In this document: piece after piece, positions 15,543 to 24,557 of the stretch
How positions within the stretch are numbered: position 1 is the first letter of the stretch
Layout: the number at the start of each line of letters is the position of its first letter
Source: Clostridia bacterium
GTDB lineage: Bacteria; Bacillota; Clostridia; UMGS1810
Reading direction: 5' to 3'
Assembly: GCA_017416845.1 (NCBI GenBank)
Contig: JAFQBA010000121.1
Coordinates: 1 to 43,466, forward strand
Length of the DNA: 43,466 bases
Translations under genes and position numbers: made by a program
Notes under the pieces: generated by a model
Told to the model about the DNA's origin: nothing
The model's database searches: none
What the model saw: only the letters and a program-made list of their open reading frames with translations

Positions 15543-16103
15543 ATGGATAGATATTATACAATCGATATTGCAGGCATGAAGAGAGATTTACTGCTTTGTC
15601 CGCTTAATGACAATCTCTACATCGGCGCATTTATAATGTTTGGTGATGTTGAAATCACGAAACACTGCGCCGAAAAGCTTCTTGAAAAGGCTCCGGAATA
15701 TGACGTTCTCATTACAGCCGAATCAAAGGGGATTCCGCTTCTCTATGAAATGGCGCGTCAGTCGGGACACAATCACTACATTGTGGCAAGAAAGGGTCCC
15801 AAGCTTTATATGAAGGACGTTTTCACCACAAAGGTCGATTCAATAACAACTGCAAAAACCCAGACTCTTTGCATTGGCTCGGATGATGTGGAAGCCATGA
15901 AGGGTAAAAGAGTTTTGATTGTAGATGATGTAATAAGCACCGGCGAATCCCTTTCTGCGCTCGAACATCTTGTAAACAGTGCAGGCGGAAACATAGTCGG
16001 AAAATTGTGTGTTCTTGCTGAAGGCGATGCCATCGGAAGAGACGATATTACATATCTTGCACCGCTTCCCCTCTTTGACGGTGAAGGCAATCCTATTTCT
16101 TAA
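15543..16103 (+). CDS. Adenine-phosphoribosyltransferase-like purine phosphoribosyltransferase
   Basis: A 186-aa type I phosphoribosyltransferase. The PRPP-binding motif is RVLIVDDVISTGES (about 123-136), preceded by AESKGIPLLYEMAR and the HYIVARKGPKLYM flexible-loop region typical of APRT-type enzymes. APRT makes AMP from adenine and PRPP in purine salvage; xanthine phosphoribosyltransferase specificity cannot be excluded. ATG 15543 follows AAGGAGAAG. The gene stands alone and is closed by a terminator. I saw no purine riboswitch in its 130-bp leader. Confidence 0.82.
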   Translation: MDRYYTIDIAGMKRDLLLCPLNDNLYIGAFIMFGDVEITKHCAEKLLEKAPEYDVLITAESKGIPLLYEMARQSGHNHYIVARKGPKLYMKDVFTTKVDSITTAKTQTLCIGSDDVEAMKGKRVLIVDDVISTGESLSALEHLVNSAGGNIVGKLCVLAEGDAIGRDDITYLAPLPLFDGEGNPIS

Positions 16104-16108
16104 AAATT

Positions 16109-16166
16109 AAAACTCATTCTTTGAGCGAATTATCACCATTTAAGCAGCTCTCAGAATGAGTTTTTT
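16109..16166 (+). terminator. Rho-independent terminator after the phosphoribosyltransferase gene
   Basis: AAAACTCATTCT (16109-16120) pairs with AGAATGAGTTTT (16153-16164) and a T-run follows. The 32-nt loop contains a further weak GAGC/GCTC pairing. Confidence 0.75.
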
Positions 16167-16190
16167 GTATTCTATTTTTGTTTAAAACTC

Positions 16191-16242
16191 TTTACAAGTT
16201 CTATTTGTTTGTGATATAATAATCTAACGTGGATAGTTAGAT
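16191..16242 (+). promoter_or_regulatory. Promoter of the primosome operon with an inverted repeat at the start site
   Basis: TTTACA (16191-16196), an 18-bp spacer and TATAAT (16215-16220) with an extended TGA just before it. ATCTAAC (16222-16228) and GTTAGAT (16236-16242) form a 7-bp inverted repeat directly after the -10 box, where transcription would begin. It could be an operator or a 5' mRNA stem. Confidence 0.6.
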
Positions 16243-16272
16243 GAACTTATGAAAATATTCGGAGGTAAGAGG

Positions 16273-17319
16273 ATGAACTCCATTAAAATAACCAATGTTT
16301 CGGCATCATTTTCGGTAAGCAATGTTTTTGTTGACAAATATATGAAAGAAGCAAATGCATCTTTTGTCAAGGTGTATTTGTACATACTCAGACACTCGGC
16401 GGCTTCGGGCTTGCTTTCCCTTGAGTCTGTTTCCGAGGGATGCGGTCTTTTACAGTCAGATGTTGTAAGTGCCCTTAAGTATTGGGATAGTGAAGGCGTC
16501 ATTTCTTATTCGGGTGATGATGTTTCCATCCTTAGTCTTAAGGATAATGATAAAAACTGTGTTAAACCCGATGGGAATGCATCCATAAATGCACAAGAGG
16601 AAAATGCTTACGATACAGATGAAAGAAAGTTTCAGCCCAATATATCGGTTTCATCAAACTACAGATCCTCCGATGTCATAAAGACAGTAAGCTCTAACGA
16701 AAGCCTCGCACATCTTTTTGCCATAATCAGTCAGCTTTTGAACAAAAGCCTCACTCCCACTGACTACCGTATAATATACAGCTTTATTGATTATCTGAAA
16801 TTGCCTGAGCCGGTAATTATTATGCTTTTTGAATATTGTATTTCGAATAACAAAACAGCAATGAGATATATTGAAAAAGTGGCTTATTCATGGGCGGACA
16901 ATGGCGTAAATACAACCGAAAAAGCTCTTGAATTTATAAAAATGCGAACAGACGAAAACAGTATTATGTCAAATTACAGAAAAAAGTTTAAAATTTCGGG
17001 TAGAGATTTCTCGGAGACTGAAGAGAAAATGCTTCTTTCATGGTTGAATGAATGTAAGGCTGATGAGGAGCTTATCATGAAAGCATATGAAATTGCGGTT
17101 TTAAACACAGGAAAAGTATCATTCAAATATATGGATGCCGTAATTCGTGATGAACTTGCTCACAAAAATAGCAAATCACAGGAATCCTTACCATCTAATG
17201 TGAGAAAAAGCAGTTTCAGAAACTATCCCGACAGTGAATCCATAAGTGATATCGAAAAGAAAATGATAGAAAAAATGATGTCTCGTTACGGAGGTGAAAG
17301 CGATGCAGTCAATAAATGA
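16273..17319 (+). CDS. dnaD: DnaD-domain primosome protein
   Basis: A 348-aa protein. The N-terminal winged-helix-like part (SFVKVYLYILRHSAASG, then LLSLESVSEGCGLLQSDVV and ALKYWDSEGVI) matches DnaD DDBH1, which selects replication origins in Gram-positive bacteria. Two DDBH2-type segments follow (TPTDYRIIYSFIDYLKLPEPV and DFSETEEKMLLSWLNECKADEE), ending in FKYMDAVIRDEL, like the Y-x3-I motif that binds single-stranded DNA. ATG 16273 is set by GGAGG at 16261-16265. The stop overlaps the start of the DnaI/DnaC-like ATPase gene by 17 bp, showing translational coupling within one helicase-loading operon. Confidence 0.85.
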   Translation: MNSIKITNVSASFSVSNVFVDKYMKEANASFVKVYLYILRHSAASGLLSLESVSEGCGLLQSDVVSALKYWDSEGVISYSGDDVSILSLKDNDKNCVKPDGNASINAQEENAYDTDERKFQPNISVSSNYRSSDVIKTVSSNESLAHLFAIISQLLNKSLTPTDYRIIYSFIDYLKLPEPVIIMLFEYCISNNKTAMRYIEKVAYSWADNGVNTTEKALEFIKMRTDENSIMSNYRKKFKISGRDFSETEEKMLLSWLNECKADEELIMKAYEIAVLNTGKVSFKYMDAVIRDELAHKNSKSQESLPSNVRKSSFRNYPDSESISDIEKKMIEKMMSRYGGESDAVNK

Positions 17320-18301
17320 AATTCATGCAAAAATTCAGGCGGAATACCGCAGAATGCAAAGTGAGCATGAAATGAACAAAGCCGGCGCTAAAGATATGCT
17401 CTATGCTCTCTTGCCCCGAATTGAAGAAATAGACAGAGAGATATCCTCACTTGCTGTTACAAATGCAAGGAGAGTGCTTGAGGAGAAAATCACTCCCGAG
17501 CAGGCAGCTGAAAGCATTAGGATTGAAGCTGACAGACTCAGAAAAGAGCGTCAGGATATTCTCAACGGTAATAATATAAAAGAATATACTCCGCAGTATG
17601 CCTGCGAAAAATGCTGTGATACGGGTTATGGAAGTGACGGCAGAAAATGCGGATGTTACATTAAAAAAATACGTGAGTATCTCAGCCTCCCCGGTGAAAA
17701 AGGAGAAAATACCGCCTTTAAAAACTCAACCTTTGACAAATTTGTGCTCGATTACTATCCTGCCGAGACCGATCCTGCCATAGGCATTGCTCCGAGAGAT
17801 TTGATGCGGGCAGTATATGCCAATTGTGCAAATTTTGCTCACAGTTTCGGAAACGGATTTTCAGGAAACCTTCTTCTGTGTGGGCCGTCGGGACTTGGAA
17901 AAACATTTATGGCAGGTTGCATTGCCAACGCTGTTTCGGATAAGGGCTATATTGTGATTTACAAATCATCATACAAGCTGTTTCAGTTTCTTGATGATTA
18001 CAAATTCGGGAAAATTGACCGAGATGCATATTCTGCACTATATGATACGATTTATGATTGCGATTTGCTTATCATAGACGATTTCGGAACAGAATTCATA
18101 ACATCATATACTCAGGCAGTGTTTTTTGATCTTCTGAGTACAAGACTTTCATGTGAAAAGTCAACTGTAATAAGTACAAATCTTTCTTTTGAAAAAATGG
18201 GGGAGATTTATCAGGAACGTGTCATGTCAAGATTGCAAAATGAGTTTAATGTTCTCAGATTTGCAGGCACAGACATAAGAGCTGTAAAAAATAACAAATA
18301 A
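17303..18301 (+). CDS. DnaI/DnaC-like replicative helicase-loader ATPase
   Basis: A 332-aa AAA+ ATPase. An N-terminal coiled region (residues 1-90) is followed by a cysteine cluster CEKCCDTG...KCGC (about 99-116), like the zinc-binding site of DnaI. The ATPase domain has Walker A GPSGLGKT (about 195-202) and Walker B LLIIDDFGTE, then a STNLSF sensor and SRL arginine finger. Such proteins load the DnaB/DnaC helicase ring onto origin DNA. The start ATG 17303 follows GGAGGTG; the in-frame GTG at 17294 is part of that site. Confidence 0.88.
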   Translation: MQSINEIHAKIQAEYRRMQSEHEMNKAGAKDMLYALLPRIEEIDREISSLAVTNARRVLEEKITPEQAAESIRIEADRLRKERQDILNGNNIKEYTPQYACEKCCDTGYGSDGRKCGCYIKKIREYLSLPGEKGENTAFKNSTFDKFVLDYYPAETDPAIGIAPRDLMRAVYANCANFAHSFGNGFSGNLLLCGPSGLGKTFMAGCIANAVSDKGYIVIYKSSYKLFQFLDDYKFGKIDRDAYSALYDTIYDCDLLIIDDFGTEFITSYTQAVFFDLLSTRLSCEKSTVISTNLSFEKMGEIYQERVMSRLQNEFNVLRFAGTDIRAVKNNK

Positions 18302-18311
18302 GGAGTTTGTC

Positions 18312-19178
18312 ATGCTTCTGTCAGATAATTGGAAAGACTATACACTAATCGATGCTTCCGACGGTGAAAAGCTTGAAAAATGGGGAGATTATTACCTTGT
18401 TCGTCCCGATCCTCAGGCTATTTGGTCGAAAAAAAGTGAAAAAATATTATGGAACAAGGCTCATGCCCGCTACAACCGAAGCAAAGCAGGCGGCGGTTGG
18501 TGGGATTACAATCAGAAACTGCCCGATTCATGGCAGATTAAGTACCGTGATTTGACTTTTAATGTAAAACCCATGGGCTTTAAGCACACGGGCATTTTTC
18601 CCGAACAAGCGGCAAACTGGGATTTTATTATTGAAAAAATAACTCAGGCAAACCGCCCCGTCAAGGTGCTGAATCTTTTTGCTTACACAGGCGGAGCGAC
18701 TGTTGCCGCGGCTTTTGCAGGAGCTTCGGTTGTTCATGTTGATGCTGCAAAAGGAATGGTAAACTGGGCAAAGGAAAATGCTGCATCATCGGGACTTTCC
18801 GATGCACCAATCAGATATATTGTGGATGATTGTGTTAAATTTGTTGAACGCGAAATCCGCCGCGGCAATAAATATGATGTTATAATAATGGACCCTCCCA
18901 CATACGGCAGAGGTCCAAAGGGCGAGCTCTGGCGCTTTGAAGACGAGCTTTTTGGTCTGGTGAAAAAGTGCGTGGATGTCCTCAGCGACAAGCCCTTGCT
19001 GTTTATTGTAAATTCATACACAACGGGAATTTCTCACACTGTTGTTTCAAACGTATTGTCATACCTTATAAAAGACAAGTTTGGCGGTGAAATTCAATCC
19101 GATGAGCTTGGTCTCAAAATGACTTCAAACGGTCTGGCGCTTCCGTGCGGTTATACAACCAGATGGTTTGATAAATAA
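18312..19178 (+). CDS. Class I SAM-dependent methyltransferase (RlmI/RlmK-like, probable rRNA methylase)
   Basis: A 288-aa methyltransferase. Motif I is [20 protein letters not shown] (about 119-138), a following acidic [11 protein letters not shown] gives the adenosine-binding residue, and motif IV is [13 protein letters not shown], the DPP form found in base N- or C5-methylating RNA enzymes. There is no PUA domain. The upstream [16 protein letters not shown] segment is typical of this rRNA-methylase group. ATG 18312 follows AAGGAG. It is 10 bp behind the helicase loader and 20 bp ahead of ecfA, so it is probably part of one long transcript. The exact nucleotide target is not known. Confidence 0.8.
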   Translation: MLLSDNWKDYTLIDASDGEKLEKWGDYYLVRPDPQAIWSKKSEKILWNKAHARYNRSKAGGGWWDYNQKLPDSWQIKYRDLTFNVKPMGFKHTGIFPEQAANWDFIIEKITQANRPVKVLNLFAYTGGATVAAAFAGASVVHVDAAKGMVNWAKENAASSGLSDAPIRYIVDDCVKFVEREIRRGNKYDVIIMDPPTYGRGPKGELWRFEDELFGLVKKCVDVLSDKPLLFIVNSYTTGISHTVVSNVLSYLIKDKFGGEIQSDELGLKMTSNGLALPCGYTTRWFDK

Positions 19179-19198
19179 AACATCCGGAGGGGTTCAAG

Positions 19199-20032
19199 TT
19201 GATTGAAGTAAAAGATTTGACATATTCATATGATAATGATGAAGGTGTCAGCGAGATTGTTTTAAAGGAAATAAACTTAAATATAAAAAAGGGTGAATTT
19301 GTGGCAGTTCTCGGACATAACGGTTCGGGAAAATCCACCTTTGCAAAGCATCTCAATGCGATTTATCTTCCTCTTGGAGGGAAAGTTGTCATAGACGGAA
19401 TCGACACATCCGATCCCGATAAGCTTTGGGATATACGCAGCATGGTTGGAATGGTTTTTCAAAATCCCGACAATCAGATTGTGGCATCAATTGTTGAAGA
19501 GGATGTGGCTTTTGCACCGGAGAACCTTTCGGTACCTCCCGAAGAAATCAGAAAGCGTGTGGATGATGCTCTTGAGGCTGTGGGAATGAGTGAATATAAA
19601 AATCACGCTCCGCACATGCTATCCGGCGGGCAGAAACAGCGTGTTGCCATTGCCGGCATCATTGCCATGAAGCCCGATATCATTGTTATGGATGAACCAA
19701 CGGCAATGCTCGATCCCATAGGCAGACGTGAGGTAATAAAAACCATTGAAGACCTTAACCAAAAATTTGGTATAACAATTGTGCTGATTACCCACAACAT
19801 GGACGAGGCGGTCAAGGCTCAGAGGGTTGTAGTTATTGATGCAGGCAGGGTACTCATAGATGATACACCGCGCAATGTTTTTAAAAATGTTGAAATGATT
19901 CGTTCCATAGGACTGGATGTTCCTCAGGCGACTATGCTTGCTCATGAGCTCATAAAAGAGGGCTTTGATATCAGAGATGATGTTTTGACGGTTGATGAAT
20001 GTACAGAGGAGATATACAAACTATGTCAATAA
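19199..20032 (+). CDS. ecfA1: Energy-coupling factor transporter ATPase EcfA (first copy)
   Basis: A 277-aa ABC ATPase with Walker [10 protein letters not shown] (about 39-47), Q-loop [12 protein letters not shown], signature [13 protein letters not shown] and Walker [13 protein letters not shown], then the switch histidine in [15 protein letters not shown] is characteristic of the CbiO/EcfA group. EcfA subunits pair with a second ATPase and EcfT to power vitamin or metal uptake with exchangeable S components, none of which is encoded nearby. The start is TTG 19199 behind GGAGGGG; there is no ATG in range. The stop overlaps the next gene by 10 bp. Confidence 0.93.
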   Translation: MIEVKDLTYSYDNDEGVSEIVLKEINLNIKKGEFVAVLGHNGSGKSTFAKHLNAIYLPLGGKVVIDGIDTSDPDKLWDIRSMVGMVFQNPDNQIVASIVEEDVAFAPENLSVPPEEIRKRVDDALEAVGMSEYKNHAPHMLSGGQKQRVAIAGIIAMKPDIIVMDEPTAMLDPIGRREVIKTIEDLNQKFGITIVLITHNMDEAVKAQRVVVIDAGRVLIDDTPRNVFKNVEMIRSIGLDVPQATMLAHELIKEGFDIRDDVLTVDECTEEIYKLCQ

Positions 20033-20883
20033 CAGTTGAAAATGTTTGCTATACTTACGGTAAGGGAAGTCCATTTGAAAAAAAGGCACTCGACAATGTG
20101 TCTTTTCACATAGAAGACGGTGATTTCATCGGACTTATCGGTCATACCGGTTCGGGAAAATCTACCCTTATTCAGCTTTTAAACGGACTGATTAAGCCCG
20201 ACAGCGGTAAGGTTATTGTAAACGAATATGATTTGACAAGCGAAAAAATAGATATGAAAAAGGTGAGAAGTACAGTTGGTATTGTTTTTCAATATCCCGA
20301 ATATCAGCTTTTCGAAGAAACTGTGTATAAGGATATTGCTTTCGGACCTGCCAATCTCGGCAAAAGCGATGAGGAAATATCTGCAATTATAGAGGATGTC
20401 CTTCCGTTGGTAGGCTTATCTTCCGACATTCTTGACAAATCACCTTTTGAACTGTCGGGCGGACAGAAGCGTCGTGTTGCCATAGCGGGAGTTCTGGCTA
20501 TGAATCCGAGAATTCTCATTCTTGACGAACCCACGGCAGGTCTTGACCCTGCAGGCAGAAACGACATTTTGTCATGCATAAAAAAACTTCATGACAAGAA
20601 AAATGTCACGGTTATTCTTGTTTCTCACAGCATGGAAGATGTGGCAAATACGGTGAACAAAATAATGGTTATTTCCGATGCAAATCTCATTGCTTTTGAC
20701 ACTGTCGGAAATGTTTTCAGTGATTCTGAAAAATTAAAAAATATCGGGCTTAACGTTCCTCAGGTCACAAGAATTGTAAATCATCTGCGTCAAAAAGGAA
20801 TAGAACTCGGGAGCGGAATATACACCGTTGAAGCTGCTGTTGAAGCAATCAAAAAAAGGGTCAGGGGGAATGACATATGCTGA
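20023..20883 (+). CDS. ecfA2: Energy-coupling factor transporter ATPase EcfA (second copy)
   Basis: A 286-aa ABC ATPase paralogous to the preceding gene. Walker A is GHTGSGKST, the Q-loop [13 protein letters not shown] is the form typical of EcfA2, the signature is [13 protein letters not shown] and Walker [16 protein letters not shown] 20023 has GAGGAGA about 10 nt upstream; an earlier in-frame ATG at 19999 has no such site. It overlaps ecfA1 by 10 bp and ecfT by 7 bp, so the three are translated together as one heteromeric ECF module in the membrane. Confidence 0.93.
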   Translation: MSITVENVCYTYGKGSPFEKKALDNVSFHIEDGDFIGLIGHTGSGKSTLIQLLNGLIKPDSGKVIVNEYDLTSEKIDMKKVRSTVGIVFQYPEYQLFEETVYKDIAFGPANLGKSDEEISAIIEDVLPLVGLSSDILDKSPFELSGGQKRRVAIAGVLAMNPRILILDEPTAGLDPAGRNDILSCIKKLHDKKNVTVILVSHSMEDVANTVNKIMVISDANLIAFDTVGNVFSDSEKLKNIGLNVPQVTRIVNHLRQKGIELGSGIYTVEAAVEAIKKRVRGNDIC

Positions 20884-21698
20884 AAGATATCACCCTGGGT
20901 CAGTATTTTCCTCTCAATTCGCCGATTCACAAGCTTGACCCTCGTTTTAAGATAATGTTTACACTGGCATTTATTGTGCTTGTGTTTTTTGCAGATTCTG
21001 TTCCTGCATACCTTGGTATAGGAGTTTTTCTCGGCTTTGTAATTAAGCTTTCAAAGATAAAGGCGAGAATTGTCCTCAAATCTGCAAAGCCGCTTATGTT
21101 TATTATTATTTTCACTGCAATTATAAATCTGTTTCTCACCGGCGGCGACAATGTTGTTTTTCAATGGAAATTTCTTAAAATAACAGAAACCGGAATTGTA
21201 AATGCAGTAAACATGGCACTCAGGCTCTTGTTTTTGGTAATGGGAAGCTCACTTCTCACATATACCACCTCGCCGATTATGCTTACCGACGGAATAGAAC
21301 GACTGCTTTCTCCCTTTGCCGGAATCGGTCTTCCCGCTCATGAGCTGGCAATGATGATGACAATAGCACTCAGGTTTATTCCCACACTGTTGGAAGAAAC
21401 AGAAAAAATAATTATGGCGCAAAAGGCAAGAGGTGCAGATTTTGAAAGCGGAAACATTTTTAAAAGGGCAAAAGCGCTGATTCCTGTGCTTGTTCCGCTG
21501 TTTATCAGTTCATTCAGAAGAGCTGATGAGCTTGCCACGGCAATGGAATGCCGGTGCTATCGCGGAGGAAAAAACCGTACATCACTAAAACAACTCAAAA
21601 TTAACGGCAATGACTGGATTGCCCTTTCTGCCATGCTTGTATTTGCCGCATGGATTGTCGTTTGTGATGTATTTAACCTTAATATAATGGGATATTAA
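20877..21698 (+). CDS. ecfT: Energy-coupling factor transporter transmembrane protein EcfT
   Basis: A 273-aa membrane protein with about five or six membrane segments (for example FTLAFIVLVFFADSVPAYLG and PLMFIIIFTAIINLFLTGG). It has the conserved opening SPIHKLDPRFKI and two coupling motifs, ARGADF (a canonical Ala-Arg-Gly) and CRCYRGG (a variant), which contact the grooves of the two ATPases. It overlaps ecfA2 by 7 bp and truA starts one base after its stop. EcfT joins the ATPases to whichever S component is present. Confidence 0.92.
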   Translation: MLKDITLGQYFPLNSPIHKLDPRFKIMFTLAFIVLVFFADSVPAYLGIGVFLGFVIKLSKIKARIVLKSAKPLMFIIIFTAIINLFLTGGDNVVFQWKFLKITETGIVNAVNMALRLLFLVMGSSLLTYTTSPIMLTDGIERLLSPFAGIGLPAHELAMMMTIALRFIPTLLEETEKIIMAQKARGADFESGNIFKRAKALIPVLVPLFISSFRRADELATAMECRCYRGGKNRTSLKQLKINGNDWIALSAMLVFAAWIVVCDVFNLNIMGY

Positions 21699-21699
21699 T

Positions 21700-22434
21700 A
21701 TGCGAAATATAAAACTTATTTTACAATATGACGGCACAGCATATCACGGCTTTCAGATACAGCCATCTGTAGTTACAATACAGGGTATGCTTGAAGATGC
21801 CGTAAGAAATACAATTGGCGAAGACGTGAGAGTGTACGGATGCAGTCGCACCGATGCAGGAGTGCATGCCATACGTTACTGTGCAGGCTTTATGATGTCT
21901 ACACCGGTCCCGCCTGACAGAGTTGCCCTTGTTTTGAACAACGCACTTCCTAATGACATACGCATTCTGTCTTCCGAGCCGGCAGATGATGACTTTCATC
22001 CAAGGTTTTCGTGCAGGGCAAAAAAATATTCTTATACCATAAATACCTCCTCCGATGCCGGAGTGTTTACACGCAACTATGAGTGGCAGATTCGCAAAAA
22101 ACTTGATGTTGATGCTATGAAAAGGGCAGCGCAGTATATAGTGGGGGAGCATGATTTTCGTTCCTTCATGACCACAGGTCCCGAAATGGAGACCACTGTG
22201 AGAGAGGTGTATTCGCTTGAAGTTATGCATGATGAGCCATATATAAGAATATATATAAAGGCTGACGGATATCTCTACAACATGGTCCGCATCATCACCG
22301 GAACCCTCGTGGCGGTAGGAGAGGGACGCATTTCTCCCGGGGATTTGCCCATGATTATTGAAAAGAAAGACAGGAGCTATGCAGGGCCCACAGCTCCACC
22401 GCAGGGACTTGCACTGTATGAAATATATTATTAA
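21700..22434 (+). CDS. truA: tRNA pseudouridine(38-40) synthase TruA
   Basis: A 244-aa enzyme of typical TruA length. The catalytic aspartate lies in CSRTDAGVHA (about 47-56); further family marks are LQYDGTAYHGFQ at the N-terminus and the C-terminal FLYNMVRI-like YLYNMVRIITGTL. It converts uridines 38-40 of the tRNA anticodon arm to pseudouridine. It begins 1 bp after ecfT, an arrangement common in Bacillota. Confidence 0.95.
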   Translation: MRNIKLILQYDGTAYHGFQIQPSVVTIQGMLEDAVRNTIGEDVRVYGCSRTDAGVHAIRYCAGFMMSTPVPPDRVALVLNNALPNDIRILSSEPADDDFHPRFSCRAKKYSYTINTSSDAGVFTRNYEWQIRKKLDVDAMKRAAQYIVGEHDFRSFMTTGPEMETTVREVYSLEVMHDEPYIRIYIKADGYLYNMVRIITGTLVAVGEGRISPGDLPMIIEKKDRSYAGPTAPPQGLALYEIYY

Positions 22435-22448
22435 AAGAGGATAAATCT

Positions 22449-23852
22449 ATGTCTGATTTTGAAAAAAATAAAATTAATAATGATGACATCACCAAAGATA
22501 CAGCAGAAAAAGCTGCACAGGAAATTATAAATGACAAAGACAATACAGAGGTTTTACCGAAAGAATCTGATGATGTTTCTTTGGGTGAAACAGAAGGTGA
22601 TTTAGCTGAAAATCACGATGATAATTATTCGGATGAAAGATCAGATGATGAATTTTCGGACGATACACCGGATGATGAACCTTCTTCCAAAAAGGTCAGT
22701 TCTGTTTTTAAAGTATGGCTTGTAACCCGCTTTGTAAAGCTTCGCAAATTCATAAAAAAGAAACCCGGCAAGCGTGTAATAATTTCACTTGTTGTTTTGC
22801 TTTTGGCGGTTCTGGTTCTCACAGACCTCATCCCAATACTTCCAAACAGCTATAACCGTTTCTATGTGGGCAACAAATACACTCTCGGTGAGACACAGGG
22901 GTGCGATTTTGAAAGCTACGGCGACAATGTGTTGTATGCAGATGAGGGCAGAGTTCTTGCGTTTGGGCCGGATATGGAGGCTGAGTATAAGGTGACTACC
23001 TTTGAAGGAGATCCGATTATTCGGGTGAACGGTGAGGGCGCAGCGGTCTTTTGTCCGCAGACAGGCGATGCAATGATTATAAGGGATTACGACACATACA
23101 AAATTGTAAAAAGTGATGAGGTGTTAAAAAACGTTTCTGTAAATACCAATGGGGGATATGTTTTCGTTTGTAACAAATCAGGCTTCAACACTGTGCTTAA
23201 AGCTTACAGTTCGTCACACAAGCTGATTTATGAAAGAAACACAAACAGTGATGTTGTGGATGCTGTTTTGTCGGATGATTCGGAAATGCTCATTGTTGCA
23301 GACATGAGATCAAGCGAAAGTGATATATACTCTGTTCTTACTTTTTTTGACACAACAAAGGAAGAATCGGTCATCAGTGAAGTAGAGCTGAGTGATAATT
23401 TTATAACCGAGCTCTATCCTTGCGGAAACAAGGTTATTGCATTCGGCTTGAAATATACCGCATGCTATGCCATGAACGGCTCCGAAATATGGAGAATCTC
23501 TTATGCAGACAAGGAGTTTAAATCCTTTGACATAAGTGATGACGGTAATATAGCGTTTTTGTTTAACAGATATAATTCCGAACTGAGTGAGTCGCAGGTC
23601 GAAATTTATGATTTTGACGGGGATAAAACCGGAGTATACAAAAGCAAGGAGAATGTCCGTTCGATAAGTGTCAACAATGATTATTGCTTGCTTTCATTTG
23701 AAGGCGGAACCGCTTTGATTGATGAAGACGGCGATCTGTGCAAGAAGAAGAAAGCATCATTTGACTTTTCAAGAGTGGTTTTGTATGACAACTATAACTT
23801 TGGCTTTTCTGTAAATGACCGAGTGTGTAAAATTCTTTCGGTTAAGCATTAA
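22449..23852 (+). CDS. DUF5711-like single-pass membrane protein with a repeat-rich outer domain
   Basis: A 467-aa protein with an acidic, low-complexity cytosolic segment (about 1-82, rich in Asp, Glu and Ser), a basic stretch, one membrane helix (about 109-130, VIISLVVLLLAVLVLTDLI) and a 335-residue outer domain. That domain reads as beta-propeller-like blades (VFVCNKSGFNTVLKAYS, GNIAFLFNRYNSE, NDYCLLSFEGGTALIDEDG). The layout and position before CvpA match clostridial proteins labelled DUF5711. ATG 22449 follows AAAGAGGA. Function unknown; a link to envelope processes is only suggested by the CvpA neighbour. Confidence 0.72.
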   Translation: MSDFEKNKINNDDITKDTAEKAAQEIINDKDNTEVLPKESDDVSLGETEGDLAENHDDNYSDERSDDEFSDDTPDDEPSSKKVSSVFKVWLVTRFVKLRKFIKKKPGKRVIISLVVLLLAVLVLTDLIPILPNSYNRFYVGNKYTLGETQGCDFESYGDNVLYADEGRVLAFGPDMEAEYKVTTFEGDPIIRVNGEGAAVFCPQTGDAMIIRDYDTYKIVKSDEVLKNVSVNTNGGYVFVCNKSGFNTVLKAYSSSHKLIYERNTNSDVVDAVLSDDSEMLIVADMRSSESDIYSVLTFFDTTKEESVISEVELSDNFITELYPCGNKVIAFGLKYTACYAMNGSEIWRISYADKEFKSFDISDDGNIAFLFNRYNSELSESQVEIYDFDGDKTGVYKSKENVRSISVNNDYCLLSFEGGTALIDEDGDLCKKKKASFDFSRVVLYDNYNFGFSVNDRVCKILSVKH

Positions 23853-23868
23853 TGGAGGTGTTTAGGTG

Positions 23869-24372
23869 ATGGGTATAAATTATATTGATGTAGTAATATT
23901 TGTTGTACTGGTTCTTTCGTGCTATTGGGGAATAAGAAAAGGATTTGTTGGTGCGCTGTATTCTTTTGTGTCAATATTTTTGTCGGTTATTCTTATATAT
24001 TTACTCAAAGATTCATTTGTTGATGCTGTTGCATCCTCGGCTGTGGGTAAGGCAATAGGGGAATTTGTAACCCGCAGCTATGACGGAATCGGGGCAAATG
24101 AATGTGCCGAAGCAATAACTTCGATTATTTCCGTTATAGCTCTTTATTTTCTGATAGGACTTCTTTTAAAAGCCTTTGGCAGGGTTCTTGATGCATTATC
24201 GAGATTGCCTCTCATAAAAGCCATAAATACCGTGGCAGGCGGAGGAGTGGGAATAATTGTAGGTGCGGCATGGGTTGTTTTCCTCGTTAATGCAGGCATA
24301 TACATACCTCAGTTTGTCGATGCGGTAAATAATTCTGCCATAGTTACAAACTTTGGACTTTTGCTTGTTTAA
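23869..24372 (+). CDS. CvpA family membrane protein
   Basis: A 167-aa protein with four hydrophobic segments (IDVVIFVVLVLSCYWGIRKG, YSFVSIFLSVILIYLL, AITSIISVIALYFLIGLLL, GGGVGIIVGAAWVVFLVNAG). The opening with a polar GIRKGF turn is the CvpA signature. CvpA was named for colicin V production and is now tied to envelope homeostasis. Both GTG 23866 and ATG 23869 are usable behind GGAGG at 23854-23858; ATG is preferred. It is the last gene before a strong terminator. Confidence 0.85.
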   Translation: MGINYIDVVIFVVLVLSCYWGIRKGFVGALYSFVSIFLSVILIYLLKDSFVDAVASSAVGKAIGEFVTRSYDGIGANECAEAITSIISVIALYFLIGLLLKAFGRVLDALSRLPLIKAINTVAGGGVGIIVGAAWVVFLVNAGIYIPQFVDAVNNSAIVTNFGLLLV

Positions 24373-24409
24373 ATGATTGTAATTTTGAATGTTAAAATGT
24401 TAAAGTGCT

Positions 24410-24448
24410 AAAGTGTACAAAAATACAGATGTTTTTTTGTACACTTTT
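24410..24448 (+). terminator. Rho-independent terminator after cvpA
   Basis: AAAGTGTACAAAAA (24410-24423) pairs with TTTTTGTACACTTT on the other side of a short loop and is followed by further T residues. It separates the housekeeping run from the GTPase/vWA cluster. Confidence 0.8.
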
Positions 24449-24473
24449 GTTATTTAAAAATATTTATAAAGTA

Positions 24474-24502
24474 TTGAAAACATGCGGAAAATAGTATATA
24501 AT
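24474..24502 (+). promoter_or_regulatory. Strong sigma-A promoter of the GTPase/vWA/protease cluster
   Basis: TTGAAA (24474-24479), exactly 17 bp, and a perfect TATAAT (24497-24502). A good ribosome binding site (GGAGGTAAG) lies 10 nt ahead of the first gene at 24558. No operator-like repeat overlaps it, suggesting constitutive expression. Confidence 0.8.
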
Positions 24503-24557
24503 TAAGGAAATATACTATTTTGGCAATTCTTCAAAACGTAGACATGGAGGTAAGAAA

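Noticed and set aside
21721..22230. 169-codon minus-strand frame opposite truA
   Set aside because: Antisense shadow of a confidently identified gene; His/Cys-rich composition is typical of such shadows.
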